Assembly: GCA_015680685.1 (NCBI GenBank)
Contig: MNCI01037731.1
Span: 1-64,000, forward strand
DNA length: 64,000 nucleotides
Reading direction: 5' to 3'
Source of the DNA: Gnetum montanum
Lineage: Eukaryota; Streptophyta; Gnetopsida; Gnetales; Gnetaceae
How positions within the stretch are numbered: position 1 is the first letter of the stretch; each line of letters begins with the position of its first letter. The notes under the pieces were generated by a model that ran no database searches, was not told where the DNA came from, and saw nothing but the letters and a program-made list of their open reading frames with translations. The position numbers and the translations under genes are program-made. Below are positions 20,671 through 31,765 of the stretch, piece after piece.

Positions 20671-22454
20671 TTTATTGGTAATCTCTCAATACTAGTGTTC
20701 TCTGACAAGTCCAACACTCTTAAATTGCATGCATTTGCTAAAAATTGGGACGGAATCTCCGTCAGACTTTCATCCTGTCTCAAACGCAGAGTGCGAACAG
20801 AGCGCGGACAGGAGACACTTGTCACAGCAGGAGCGAGAGGCACCTTTGCCAATGATATTCTGCGAATGCTTTGCTTGTGCAGCGCTTCAATTTCAAACAC
20901 TCCGCCGCTTTGTTGGGCTATGCCAACAGCCAGATCGTGTACAACATCATGCATCCTTACCTTTAAAACTTCTGGATCATCACTATAATGAGGATATTGA
21001 AGCTGCAACAGAGATCTCTGCCAAAGGTGCATCAGGATACTCATACCCTGCACTCTGTTTTCCACAAGTCCTTCACCTTTCCACATTGCAACTAATTCGT
21101 CTGCCCGGATTTCCTCGTCTTCAGCCAATACACCCAAAAATTCGAAACAGAGTTTAGCTCTGCAATTCAAAGCGTTGTAACTTAGTCTGAAAGCATCAAT
21201 GGTCATACGCTGGGGATCAAGCCTGCGTGACGAAGATGTATCCATCTGCTCCAAAATGGAGCACCATTCATCCACATTCTTGAACTTCAAAGCACCTGCA
21301 ACTGCAAGAATAGCCAGAGGTAACCCACCACATCGGCTCAAAACTGCATCAAACAATGCTGGCAGCTTTCTATCAGTCATCAGAGCCTGGGAATAAGGTA
21401 GATGCTTCAGCAGCAACTCTATGCTTTTCTCTGGAGACAGTAATGGCATAGGATAGATTTTAGCTCCTAACTGGAGAGCTACCTCAAGATCTCTAGTTGA
21501 AACTAGAGTTCTTGAGCCACTGTGCTCAGGCAATCCTATGCTTCTCCGTATCTCCAACACAGTTTGGCAGTAGCGTCTTTGTGTTTCAGATAAAGCCCAC
21601 ATATCATCAAACACGACCACATAATTCTCATTTTTTAGCTCGTCATGTACCTTCTCAGCAAGAATGGTTTGACTGCCCTCAGGATTTTGAATGCGGAGAG
21701 TCGCTAGCACATCTCTCTGCAATTTTTCTATGGTGAACTTTTGTGAAAGGCACAGCCAAATACACCTTGAACTTGATTCCAAAGATTTAACCACGTGTTT
21801 GAGCAGCCGTGTTTTACCACTGCCGCCCATTCCCACCACGGCCACTGCTTTATGCTTGTCAATTAAAGACAGAATTTTATTCGTCTTGGGCCCAATATCT
21901 ACAGAAGTACTTTCATCATCGAAAAACTTTATCTGCAACCGCAACTCTGCACCCTCATCATCAGCCGATGAAGCATTTATACTTTGCTGAATACCATACT
22001 TCTTTGCTAGGTCTGTTAAATGATTCAATCTAGCATTGACCTCCTTGATCTGTTTTCCTATCTTACGATGGAATAGTAACTGCCTGACAGTTTTACTTAA
22101 CCATGAAAAAGGAACACAGAAAATACAGGAAGAAATACCTTTCCTCTGGTTGTCATGATCGTCAAGGTCATCATTTTCTAACTGCAGTGAGCAGATTTCG
22201 ACAAGATCCTCTGCACCCATTGCTGCATCGCGAAGGTCGGTTACCCATCTTGGAAAAAGCTTCGATTCGGGTGCATGAAGGACCTTGTTGGATGCATCTT
22301 CAAGGTACAACTGCAGGTACTCGACCCTCTGCTTCAGAAGACCAAAATCTGCAGAAAAATTAAATATAAGAGATGCTTCATCCTTGATCTTCTGGTCGAT
22401 TATGTTAAGGATGCCTTCTATCGGAACTTGGATTCCAGCCACGGCTATTTCCAT
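20655..22454 (-). CDS. CC-NB-ARC part of an NLR disease-resistance gene
   Basis: This encodes 599 aa. Residues 1-150 form an Rx-type coiled-coil domain with an EDVID-like motif (AEDLVE, 81-86). The nucleotide-binding switch follows: P-loop VGMGGSGKT (207-215), kinase-2 VVVFDDMW (279-286), RNBS-B GSRTLVSTR (313-321), GLPL CGGLPLA (375-381), an RNBS-D-like CFEFLGVL (436-443), and MHD at 501-503 (RMHDVVHDL). The first LRRs begin near 553 (VRTLRLRQ, LRVLDLS). All switch residues are intact. Such proteins are cytosolic immune receptors that oligomerise when ATP replaces ADP. The frame ends in TGA within an LRR (LPIN..), and the LRR continues in another frame (19657-20670). The start at 22454 is supported by conservation of MEIAV.GIQ in the duplicated fragment at 25368-25634. 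No intron is needed. Confidence 0.9.
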   Translation of the reverse strand: MEIAVAGIQVPIEGILNIIDQKIKDEASLIFNFSADFGLLKQRVEYLQLYLEDASNKVLHAPESKLFPRWVTDLRDAAMGAEDLVEICSLQLENDDLDDHDNQRKGISSCIFCVPFSWLSKTVRQLLFHRKIGKQIKEVNARLNHLTDLAKKYGIQQSINASSADDEGAELRLQIKFFDDESTSVDIGPKTNKILSLIDKHKAVAVVGMGGSGKTRLLKHVVKSLESSSRCIWLCLSQKFTIEKLQRDVLATLRIQNPEGSQTILAEKVHDELKNENYVVVFDDMWALSETQRRYCQTVLEIRRSIGLPEHSGSRTLVSTRDLEVALQLGAKIYPMPLLSPEKSIELLLKHLPYSQALMTDRKLPALFDAVLSRCGGLPLAILAVAGALKFKNVDEWCSILEQMDTSSSRRLDPQRMTIDAFRLSYNALNCRAKLCFEFLGVLAEDEEIRADELVAMWKGEGLVENRVQGMSILMHLWQRSLLQLQYPHYSDDPEVLKVRMHDVVHDLAVGIAQQSGGVFEIEALHKQSIRRISLAKVPLAPAVTSVSCPRSVRTLRLRQDESLTEIPSQFLANACNLRVLDLSENTSIERLPINCLRR

Positions 22455-23486
22455 ATTTTTGGAAAAGGCAATCCTTGTGCACTAGCAACCTAAGCACCAA
22501 TAATCACTACAACCACAGAACACAGAGCCTCCTCCAGCATCAGATAAGCACACAGCAATAGAGGCAGGCATACAATTTGCAGGGTCCGCCTTTTTTTAAT
22601 AAAAAAGGGTATGTTGAAAAGTACCTTGAATAGGAATGGTTCAACTCAAAAATTACCCTTCATCCCTCGGGTTAGAAGGGGCAAAACCTACAAGACGGTG
22701 ATAATTAAAATAAATTTAAAGTATTAAAATTAATCCTTTATCTTGTTTAAGTCATAAATTTTACTAGTCTAAAGAGGAGAGACCACGTAAAGATGGTCCA
22801 CTTAGTTTTTATTAAAGCTAAATTATGTATTCATTAAAATAAACACTTGCAAGGATCAAAAAGGTCTGTAAACAATCACCAATCACCTTTGAGATGAAAA
22901 ATAATGTAACTTTGTTTTGTTTTCTGGTTTCTAGGGTATGGTTAACCATGGCTATTTGAACCATGATATTGAAAAGATAGCAAGTTACCATTAATGGCAA
23001 ATTTGAAAAAGCAGCAGCAGCCGTCACGTCAATGAGTTGTAATGCAATGCAGGGAAAGTGGAATGGGTCTTCGCTAAATTGTGTGGACAGCAAAGCCCTG
23101 TATGAGTTGTTGCGGACTCTTAATGAAGGCATCTTCTTAACTTTAAGATTTGGAAATAAAAAATGTGGCTGTGCTCACACATGGGCGTAAGAATCTTGGA
23201 AACTTCGTGTAAAAACCCTCATGTGTGTCGGGTAGTGGGGCACATCAATTATTTAGTTGTGCGGTAAGTGGGGGCCATCAATTATTTAGTAGTTGCTGAC
23301 TAAGCTTCCGAGCCATATAAATAATGCACATGTTGTTAGCCGATGGACATCATGGGATTTTGTCGTTCATTAATATTGAAAACTTTTAGCAATTAGAAAT
23401 GCAAAGCGTGGCAAAAGAATACAAACAAAATAATGTAGTTTTCTTGGTCTTTATCTAGGTCCTTTAACCATGTTACATGAGTAGAA

Positions 23487-23558
23487 TACGAAAAAAGAAG
23501 AACTTGTAAAAAATGTAGCATGTACGAAAAAAGAAGAACTTGTAAAAAATGTAGCATG
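23487..23558. repeat. 36-bp direct repeat, two copies
   Basis: TACGAAAAAAGAAGAACTTG and the next 16 bases occur twice in tandem (23487-23522 and 23523-23558). The homologous place in duplication unit 2 (near 26447) has one copy, so the repeat arose or was lost after the larger duplication. Confidence 0.85.
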
Positions 23559-23807
23559 TAGCCTTTATAGAAGGTTACTTGGGACATCTTTTTGTTCTAA
23601 GGTATGTGGGGTATAGATAATGCTTATGTTGATGAATTAGGGAATCTTGGAAATTTTGTGAAAAGTAGAATTAGAGAACTTCATAAGGAAGATATAAGGT
23701 ATCTTGAATGTGGATTTTGAAAGACCATTTGAAAATTTGGCTATTTTGATTAGTAGTTTTCATCATCAACAATAACTTTAATATCTTTTTGTCAACATCT
23801 ATAGGTC

Positions 23808-23905
23808 AATAGTAGATAAAGTGAAAGTGTTATATAATATATCTTTAATAATATATCAATAGTACATAAAGTGAAGATATTATATAATATATCTTTAATA
23901 AATTT
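23808..23905. repeat. ~52-bp AT-rich direct repeat, absent from unit 2
   Basis: Two near-identical units contain ATAAAGTGAA..TTATATAATATATCTTTAATA. In duplication unit 2 the matching position (26659) is a single unresolved base with the intervening ~200 bp missing, so the difference may be a deletion or an assembly collapse. Confidence 0.75.
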
Positions 23906-25367
23906 GACCTTTTTAGTATTGTTGAGACATGGGAAACTAAAAACTTTACAAAATTTTTTATTTTTTATTTTTTTGTTTATCTTTTCCTTATAAAAGAAAT
24001 ACACATTTTTAAAGACCATTTGGAGGTTTGATCATTTTGATTCAAAACTCTCTTCATAAGAAAGTTCAAATAAAAATGATAGATCAATATAGTCAATATA
24101 TTTGGCTAAAAATATTACAAAAAATTTATTTTTATTCTTTGCTTATTGCCACTCTGCACATATAGAAGCTACTCTCTATGAACAACAAGGTTTATGGCAA
24201 CATTTTCCCTCCTAATCCATTAATGTAGATGCTACTAGTTTTACTTCTAGATAAAACATTTTTCTTTGGGGTGAATTTAATACTAGAATTAGTTTTGATC
24301 ATATCCTTAATAGCTATTAGAATCCTTAAGGCTTTTAGAATATGAGAAAAGTGTAGAATGAAATTGATGCTCTAAAGATAAGCAAGTCAATCACACGAGA
24401 AATCATTTATTAGATTGTAGACAAAGACTAGATTTATTAGTTTTAAATAACATCAATACGTATCCAACATCAACATGCTTCACTTTTGTAGGACTGCAAT
24501 ATAGCTCACTATTGATTTTTTTCTTTCTAGCTTAGAGAATGTTAGTAGCATCAAATGTTTAAAGTAGGTGACGAAATAATTGAATATTATTATTGCTCTT
24601 TAAGGTAAAATTACTTCAGAATAATTGCTTAAAAGAATGATGATTTTCAAAATAAAATTCAAAAGATTCAAAATCCAAATATGAGTCTTACAAAAACTCT
24701 AAAATTATCCTTAATGTTTTCAAAATTTCGAACGCAACTAATCAATAATGGTTTGATGAAGAATGAAGAATAGCTAAAAGTTTATTCAAGACTTAAAAAT
24801 CACCATAGACTCTCAAGTCATAAAAATTGGATTCAAGCTGATAAGAGAGATTTTGTCAAACAAAGACAAAGTGTGTCAAACCATAAAAATAATATTGATA
24901 ATAAGTAAAAAATATCCAAAGTACATCATAGGCTTAACACTAAGTAGACAACAACAAAAAATAAGAAAAAAAATCTTTTTAATTATAGTAATGTCTCCTC
25001 AAGTATATAACATAATAATTAATATTTTTAATAAATTAAAAAGAGGAAAATTATTTGTTGGTTGGGAGGATAACCCCTATCCTAACAACATTTATGTCAC
25101 TATTAACATATATGCTTTAACTTAAAATAGCAAATAGATTACAGAATAGAAAGTTATGGTGAAATACTAACATTTGGAAAAATACAAGAAAATGGTGGTA
25201 CATATTTTGCATCACCATTACTTTGTCATTTAATATTAACTTTAGTCTGCATGTTAATATTAGTTTTGATCTTTGAGTTGACATGATTTTTCTTAAATAA
25301 GGACAAAATTGTCATATGGGCTGTTTGTCTTGAAGAATCAAGGCTTCCTATGGCACAAGTACAAATA

Positions 25368-25634
25368 TTAATTATCATCATCCTCTGCATCCATTGCTGC
25401 ATCGCGAAGGTCGGTTACCGATCTTTGAAAAAGCTTCGATTCGGGTGCATGAAGGACCTTGACCTTGTTGGATGCATCTTCAAGGTACCGCTGCAGGTAC
25501 TCGAGCCTCTGCTTCAGATCACCAAAATCCGCAGAAAGATTAAATATAAGAAATGCTTCATCACCCATCTTCTCCCCGATTTTGTTAGGGATGCCTTTTA
25601 TCGAAGCTTGGATTCCAGGCACGGCTATTTCCAT
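25368..25634 (-). pseudogene. Truncated NLR paralogue (CC domain only)
   Basis: An 88-aa frame begins MEIAVPGIQASIKG and is homologous along ~82 aa to the start of the NLR at 22454 (SLIFN.SADF..LKQR.EYLQ.YLEDASNKV, then KLF.R.VTDLRDAAM.AED). It breaks off at the duplication junction (25380-25384). The last residues (DDN) come from unrelated sequence. Only part of the coiled-coil domain remains, with no NB-ARC. Changes are mostly substitutions plus a two-codon insertion (KV near residue 58). It could at most encode a short CC peptide; more likely it is a by-product of the tandem duplication. Confidence 0.85.
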
Positions 25635-28170
25635 ATTTTTGTAAAAGGCAAACCTTGCGGACTAGCAACCTAAGCACCAATAATCACTACAACCATAGAA
25701 CACAGAGCCTCCTCCAGCATCAGATAAGCATACAACAATGGAGGCGGGCACAAAATTTGCAGGTGCGCCTTTTTTATAATTAAAAAGGGTATGTTGAAAA
25801 GTACCTTAATAGGAATGGTACCAGCGGTCATCATTGAGCCGTCAAGATTGAAAAAGCACCAGCTTTCAAACCAGCATCATTAAGCCGTCAAGATTGAAAA
25901 AGCTCGGTCCCATTAATCACATCATTGAGCCGTCAAGTTTGAAAAAAGCTGCAGCAGTCCCATTAATCACGGCATTAATCACGGCATCGAGTTGTAATGC
26001 AATGCAGGAAAAGAAAAAGTGGAATGCGTCTTCACTAAATTTTGTGGACACCAACCGAGTATGAGTTGTTGCCAAACCCTAGCGGTGGTTACTCTTATTA
26101 TCAATCAGGGCATCTTCTTAACTCCAGTGTTAGGTATAAAAAGTGTGGCTGTGTTCACCCATCCGCGTAAGAATCTTGATGTAAAAAACCTGATTGGGGG
26201 GTTTATGATTGTGCAATGACAAATTATTTAGTTGTTGACTAAGCTTCCCAGCTGGGTGCTATATAAATAATGCACATGTTGTTAGCTAGTCAACATCATG
26301 CATAGAGGATTATGTCGTTCATTAACTATTGAAAACTTTTAGCAATTAGAACTGCAAAGGGTGGCAAGAGAATTCAAACAAAATAATGTAGTTTTCTTGG
26401 TCTTTAGCTAGGTCCATTAACCATGTTACATGAGTAGAAGCAATGCGAAAAAGGAGAAACTTGTAAAAAATGTAACATGTAGCCTTTATAGAAGGTTACT
26501 TGGGGCATCTTTTTGTTCTAGGGTATGTGGGGTATAGATAATGCTTATGTTGATGAACTAAGGAATCTTGGAAATTTTGTGTAAAGTAGAATTAGAGAAC
26601 TTCATAAGGAAGGGTATCTTGAATGTGGATTTTGAAAGACCATTTGAAAGTTTGGCTANATGACCTTCTTAGTATTGCTAAGACATGGGAAACTAAAAAC
26701 TTCACAAAATTTTTTATTTTAAATTTTTCTATTCTTCTTTTCCTTATAAAAGAAATACACATTTTTGAAGATCATTTGGAGGTTTGATCATTTTGATTCA
26801 AAACTCTCTTCATAAGAAAGTTCAAATAAAAATGATAGATCAATATAGTTAGTATATATGGCTAAAAATATTACAAAAAGTTTATTTTTATTCTTAGCTT
26901 GTTGCCACTTTGCACATAGGGAAGCTACTCTCTATGAACAACAAGGTTTATGACAACATTTTTCCTCCTAGCCCATTAATGTAGATACTGCTAGTTTTAC
27001 TTCTAGATAAATTTTTTTTCTTTGGGGTGAATTTAATACTAGAATTGGTTTTGATCATATCCTTAATAGCTATTAGAATCCTCAAGGCTTTTAGAATATG
27101 AGAAAAGTGTAGAATGAAACTGATGCTCTAAAGATAAGCAAGTCAATCACAAGAGAAATCATTTATCAGATTGTAGACAAGGACTAGATCTATTAGTTTT
27201 AAATAACATCAATAAGTATCCAACATCAACTTGCTTCACTTTTGTAGGACTACAATATAGCTTGACTATTGATTTTTTTCTTTCTAGCCTACAGAATGTT
27301 AGTAGTATCAAATGTTTGAAGTAGGTGAAGAAATAATTGAATATTATTATTGCTCGTTAAGGTAAAATTACATCAGAATAATTGCTAAAAAGAATGAGGA
27401 TTTTCAAAATAAAATTCAAAAGATTTGGAATCCAAATATGAGGCTTACAAAAACTCTAAAATTGTCCTTAATATTTTCAAAATTAAGAATGAAACTAATC
27501 AATAATGGTCTGATGAAGAATGAAGAATAACTAAAAGTTTATTGAAGACTTAAAAATCACCATAGACTCTTAGGTCATAAAAATTGGATTCAAACTAATA
27601 AGAGAGATTTTGTTAGACAAAGACAAAGTGTGTCAACCCATAAAAATAATATTGATAATAAGTAAAAAATACCCAAAGTACATCATAGGGTTAACACTGA
27701 GTAGACAACAACAAAAAATAAGAAAAAAAATCTTTTTAATTATAGTAATGTCTCCTCAACTATACAACATAATAATTAATATTTTTGATAAATTATAAAG
27801 AGGAAAATTATTTGTTGGTTGGGAGGATAACCCCTATCCTAACAACATTTATGTCACTATTAACATTTATGCTTTAACTTAAAATAGCAAATAGATTACA
27901 GAATAGAAAGTTANGAAAATAGAAAGTTAGTGAAATACTAGCATTTGGAAAAATACAAGAAAATGGTGGTACATATTTTGCATCACCATTACTTTGTCAT
28001 TTAATATTAACTTTATATCAAGAACACCATCAATTATAGTTTGCTTGTTAATATTAGTTTTGATCTTTGAGCTAACGTTATTTTTCTTAGATAAGGACAA
28101 AATTGTCATATGAGCTATTTGACTTGATGAATCAATACTTCCTAGTACAAATATTAATTATCATCATCCT
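25380..28170. repeat. Tandem duplication, unit 2
   Basis: About 2.79 kb, against 3.17 kb for unit 1, the difference being several indels. Single unresolved bases at 26659 and 27914 sit exactly where it departs from unit 1. At 27914 short repeats of AAAATAGAAAGTTA lie on both sides, as expected at an imperfect contig join. Confidence 0.85.
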
Positions 28171-28356
28171 AGCCTTGTTCAAATAGAATGGGGTCAATAC
28201 ATGATTTTTTTTGTCATTCATCTCTATGAAAAGTTAGATCTTTGTTTATTTGTAATTTTTTTTTCAAATCATCTTCAATTATTTTTTCTCTATCTTATTT
28301 AATCTTCTTTTTTATAGCTTTTCCTTGGCATGTATGATAAATAGGATGTACATTAG

Positions 28357-28361
28357 ATAGT
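28357..28361. repeat. Target-site duplication of element B (left)
   Basis: ATAGT directly before the LTR start TGATGAGATAC. The same ATAGT follows the 3' LTR at 35342-35346. Confidence 0.9.
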
Positions 28362-29331
28362 TGATGAGATACGATATCGCATGGGCCACGATATCGCGTA
28401 CACGATATTGCGGCCATCGCGATATCGTGTCGTCCCCTATGATATCGCGTACGCGATATCGCGGTTTGCCGCCAAATCTATAAATAAGAGGTGGCACTCC
28501 CCTCATTTCTCATCCTAGGCTAAAAGTAGGGAAACTCTGACAGTTTGATCACTCTAGAGATAGAATATTTTTCATGTGCCCGCAGTAGGAGTCCCCAAGT
28601 GAATGGATCTTTATTCGAGCAGCTTTGTACCTGAACGCAAGTTGTGTACGACAATAAAGACGAGCTTTGTGAATAAACCTTGCAGTGCATGGAATAGGAT
28701 TTTATTTAATGTTATTTATTATTTTCCTAGTAACGCGGCATGAGTACGACTTGGTTACGAGCATTGACGAATGTGTACGGCTAACCAAGGAATCGGCTAC
28801 TCATCGCGATTAGATTATCTCACCCTTATCTCCTAGAACGTGGGATGAGTACGACTTGATTACGAGCATCTACGGATGTGTACGGCTAGTCAAGGAATCG
28901 GCTGCTCATCACACTTAGGCTAGTTAGGTGCCTCAGTACGACCACTTCGAGCACGTGCGTTACGTGTGGTGATCCCAGTAATGATTAGCGTTTGGTAGCC
29001 ACAATTGCATAGTTCAGGGTGTGCACGGTAAGTGGGAATGGATGCTGACGCTAGTTAAGTTAGACTTAGGTCATTAGTTAGAGTTAGTTAGTTTCTCAAC
29101 CTTCGCTCTTAGCATAGAAGACATAAAATCATAAAAGACCAAAAAAATCATATACCTCGGACTACTTAACCATATGCCATGACAACAACAAGTAAGTTTG
29201 GGAAGACAACGAATGATTAACCCTAAGTGTTCCATGGGGCGTTTAGGCATTTAGTCTACGAAGTTCGATCAGATCGCGCGTGCTATGCTCGTTTCGTATG
29301 GTTGAGTGTAGGGGTACCTCGCCACTCATCA
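28362..29331 (+). mobile_element. Element B: 5' LTR (970 bp)
   Basis: It starts TGATGAGATA and ends CACTCATCA. A palindrome array occupies 28371-28464. The TATA box TATAAATA lies at 28479-28486 and AATAAA at 28653-28658 is a candidate poly(A) signal, so R would lie between about 28510 and 28680. A CACGTG/ACGTGTGG segment sits near 28950-28970. The same order is seen in every LTR of the window. Confidence 0.9.
28371..28464. promoter_or_regulatory. U3 palindrome array of element B
   Basis: Five GATATC cores and one GATATT variant fall within about 95 bp. The last pair, near 28440-28460, is a perfect 20-bp palindrome (GATATCGCGT plus its reverse complement). Spacing between paired cores is constant, because each pair is separated by GCGTAC or CGTACA. 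The array ends 15 bp before the TATA box. Confidence 0.8.
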
Positions 29332-29332
29332 T

Positions 29333-29350
29333 TGGCGCCGTTGCAGGGGA
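29333..29350 (+). other. Primer-binding site, tRNA-Asp type
   Basis: TGGCGCCGTTGCAGGGGA starts two bases after the LTR end. It matches the complement of the 3' end of plant tRNA-Asp (TGGCGCCGTTGCCGGG) with one mismatch. Priming by tRNA-Asp is typical of Athila-lineage elements. Confidence 0.85.
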
Positions 29351-29476
29351 CTAAGTGTTTGTGCGCCAAATAGAACATAAGGGATATCACTTACATCGTT
29401 GTGAGCCTTAACGAACCTTCGGGTTAATCAAAAGAGAAAAAATTTATATAACGGTGAAATTAGCACACCGATAAAA

Positions 29477-31450
29477 ATGCCTTCTCATAAGAGCAACTCA
29501 CCACCTAAGGATCATACATGAGACAGTCGGCAAGATAAAACACATAACCAAAATCAGCCAAGTCCTAAACAATATAAGATGACATATACTCATCCATCAA
29601 TATAAGAGTATATTCCTAATTTTACTTTTGTTCTCCATCAGGACGAACAGTTGCGGTGGAGAGATTTGCAAGGTAACATCGTGTTACCCCCAGATCGAGC
29701 AATCTCTTGCATGCTTTTCCGTGCCTTGGCACAGATTGGCATGCAAGAACTTTACGCCGAATACGTTGCGATAGACTCTGACATGAGGGATTATCATCCC
29801 ATAGATTTACAACGTATGAGGGACGCAAGGTAGAAGAGTCAACATACATTGTCGAAGGGCAAGGCCCCACACGTCCTTAGTGAAATAGGAGACGAGGAAC
29901 CCTTTATCGCGGGTTCTTTAGCAAAGGATGTTCCCCCTCCTAACAATGGTGAGGAGGTTGAGTATCAGAACCTACGATCAATGATACATATCCCTGGTTC
30001 TGATGCCCATGAACACCAGTTGTTCACAGAAGGAACAACCACTCATGCTAAGGACGGGCACTTTGATCGTCACAACGATCGAGGCTGTAGCAGCTGAAGA
30101 GAAGGCAAGAAACATCATCATGACGATGGTTCCCCTTATTCTTCCCCTTCTTCACATCACTCATCCTCTCCTTCCACATCTGGGCACAGCCACCATGAGC
30201 ATAAAGGTGAGGATAAAAGTAAAAAGGATGAAAAACCTCAATGGGAAAGTCGAGAGAGAGGACAAGGGCAAGGACGTAGGGAGAGTAGAGAACAACACAG
30301 ACATCACAGGCATCATGAAAGAGACGATCATGACGAGCCCCTACTTGCAACCCAAAGTATGCTTGACATAACGGACACAGTTAGGATTCCCACAAGGCAT
30401 TTAAAGGATAGCCGGATCAAGCGTTTAGACATGAATAACATCTCACGGTTTGAAGGGGGATACAATGCTGATCTGCAAAATCATTTACAGGTATTCCACA
30501 ATGCTTGTGCCTTACAGAATATAGAGAATGAGTGGAAAAAACTTAAGTTGTTCCCAAGGACACTCACCAAAGAAGCAAAGAGCTGGTACCGGTCCTTAGA
30601 ATTGGAAACCATCAGGAGGTGGAGTACGCTGCTAGAACTATTCAACGAAAAGTATCAAACATACTCCAGAGTGTCCAATTTGCATAAGCAAATCCAAGGC
30701 TGGAAGCAAGGTACACATGAACCCTTGGATGCTGCCATGGCCCGCTATTACACATTGTTACATCGTTGCTCGGGCCATGGGTACGCTTAGCGGGATCAAC
30801 TTCGCCACATTGTGGATGGGCTAAGGAATTTAACTAGAAGAACCCTTGGGACTTATGCCCAAGGGAGACTCTCACAACTTAGAGCCCATGAAGTGCGTAG
30901 CTTGTTGGAGCAAGTAGCAAACGAAGAGGGTGAGCTATGAAAAAGGGAAATTGCAGAAGAATACAACCGTGACCCCTCCCTTTGAAAGAGGGGAGTGAAA
31001 TTCTATGATGAAGAGGATGAGTCACCACTTGAAGAGTTGGTGAACAGAAAGACCTTGCCGCTTTAAAAGCTCACAACTGAAATAGCGGCTAAGGTAGATG
31101 ACGTATGGACTTCCTTAGACTCTAAAATCGAAATAGTCTTGAAAAGTGTAGAAGAGTCTAAGGTAGAACAAAGTAGTGACAAAGGTAAGAAAAAGTGGAG
31201 AGATTTAGGCCCTACACATAACAAGGTTAAGGGAAAAATCACTAACTCCGATGTGGCTGATTCTGACACAGACGATGAAGGTGGATGTGAGATTTGCCAT
31301 TATGACCATCCTAAGGGATGTTGCCCCATCATCTCACATCTACAGGAGTTTGGGGTGTATGCGCTTAATCCAAGACTCAACCAACGGCAAACACCCCATA
31401 GGTTACCTTATCCACAAGGTAACCCAAGGTAGTTCCACCAACCTTTAACA
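29477..31450 (+). pseudogene. Element B: gag, broken
   Basis: The first ATG after the PBS (29477) opens MPSHKSNSPP and soon meets a stop. Further pieces are an N-terminal region at 29651-29833 (LRWRDLQGNIVLPPDR, MQELYAEYVA), a gag core at 30359-30790 (FEGGYN, KLKLFPRTL, LLELFNEKYQ, IQGWKQG), and a segment at 31139-31432 with the zinc-knuckle-like CEICHYDHPKGCC (31286-31324). At least four in-frame stops (for example after HGYA at 30790) and frame changes interrupt it. Gag packages element RNA. The same breaks are not all shared with A, so most arose after the copies separated. Confidence 0.75.
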
Positions 31451-31765
31451 TATTATCCAAGTGGAACTCCACCACAGCCCATCGGATAGCATCAGCAGTG
31501 GCAATACCCATAGTCATGGGGGCTGCCATCGCCAACACAACAATACCCTTACCGGCAGCCTAATCCATATGGTTATTATGTGCAGCAGCCGATTTCTCCA
31601 AGTGACTCTATGGATCACACAACCCCCAACCGTTACTACCAAGCTCGGGAGTACTTTAGAATGACTCCTTCTCCTTCGGGGGACACTCCATACCCACACC
31701 ATCCTCCTAATCCATCCGCACCTCTTCCACCATAAGTAGTTCCCATAACACCTCCTGCTCCAATA

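Larger units (their letters stand above)
22455..25367. other. NLR upstream region, no other gene
   Basis: It holds the 5' region of the minus-strand NLR. No convincing core promoter element was fixed. Short repeats at 23487-23558 and 23808-23905 are listed separately. Open frames here are short and are not conserved in the duplicated copy beyond what overall similarity explains. Confidence 0.5.
22206..25384. repeat. Tandem duplication, unit 1 (NLR 5' end plus upstream DNA)
   Basis: This unit contains the first ~80 codons of the NLR, its promoter and about 2.9 kb upstream. It is repeated head-to-tail at 25380-28170. Alignment by eye is near-continuous (for example AAGCACCAATAATCACTACA at 22491 and 25671). 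The unit is bounded by ATCCT at 22206-22210, 25380-25384 and 28166-28170, so the junction has 5 bp of microhomology. Confidence 0.85.

Noticed and set aside
20590-22485. Numerous plus-strand frames over the NLR gene
   Set aside because: All are shadows of the minus-strand coding sequence and have no motif of their own.
29333-29350. tRNA-like match
   Set aside because: It is only the 18-nt primer-binding site; no tRNA cloverleaf is present.
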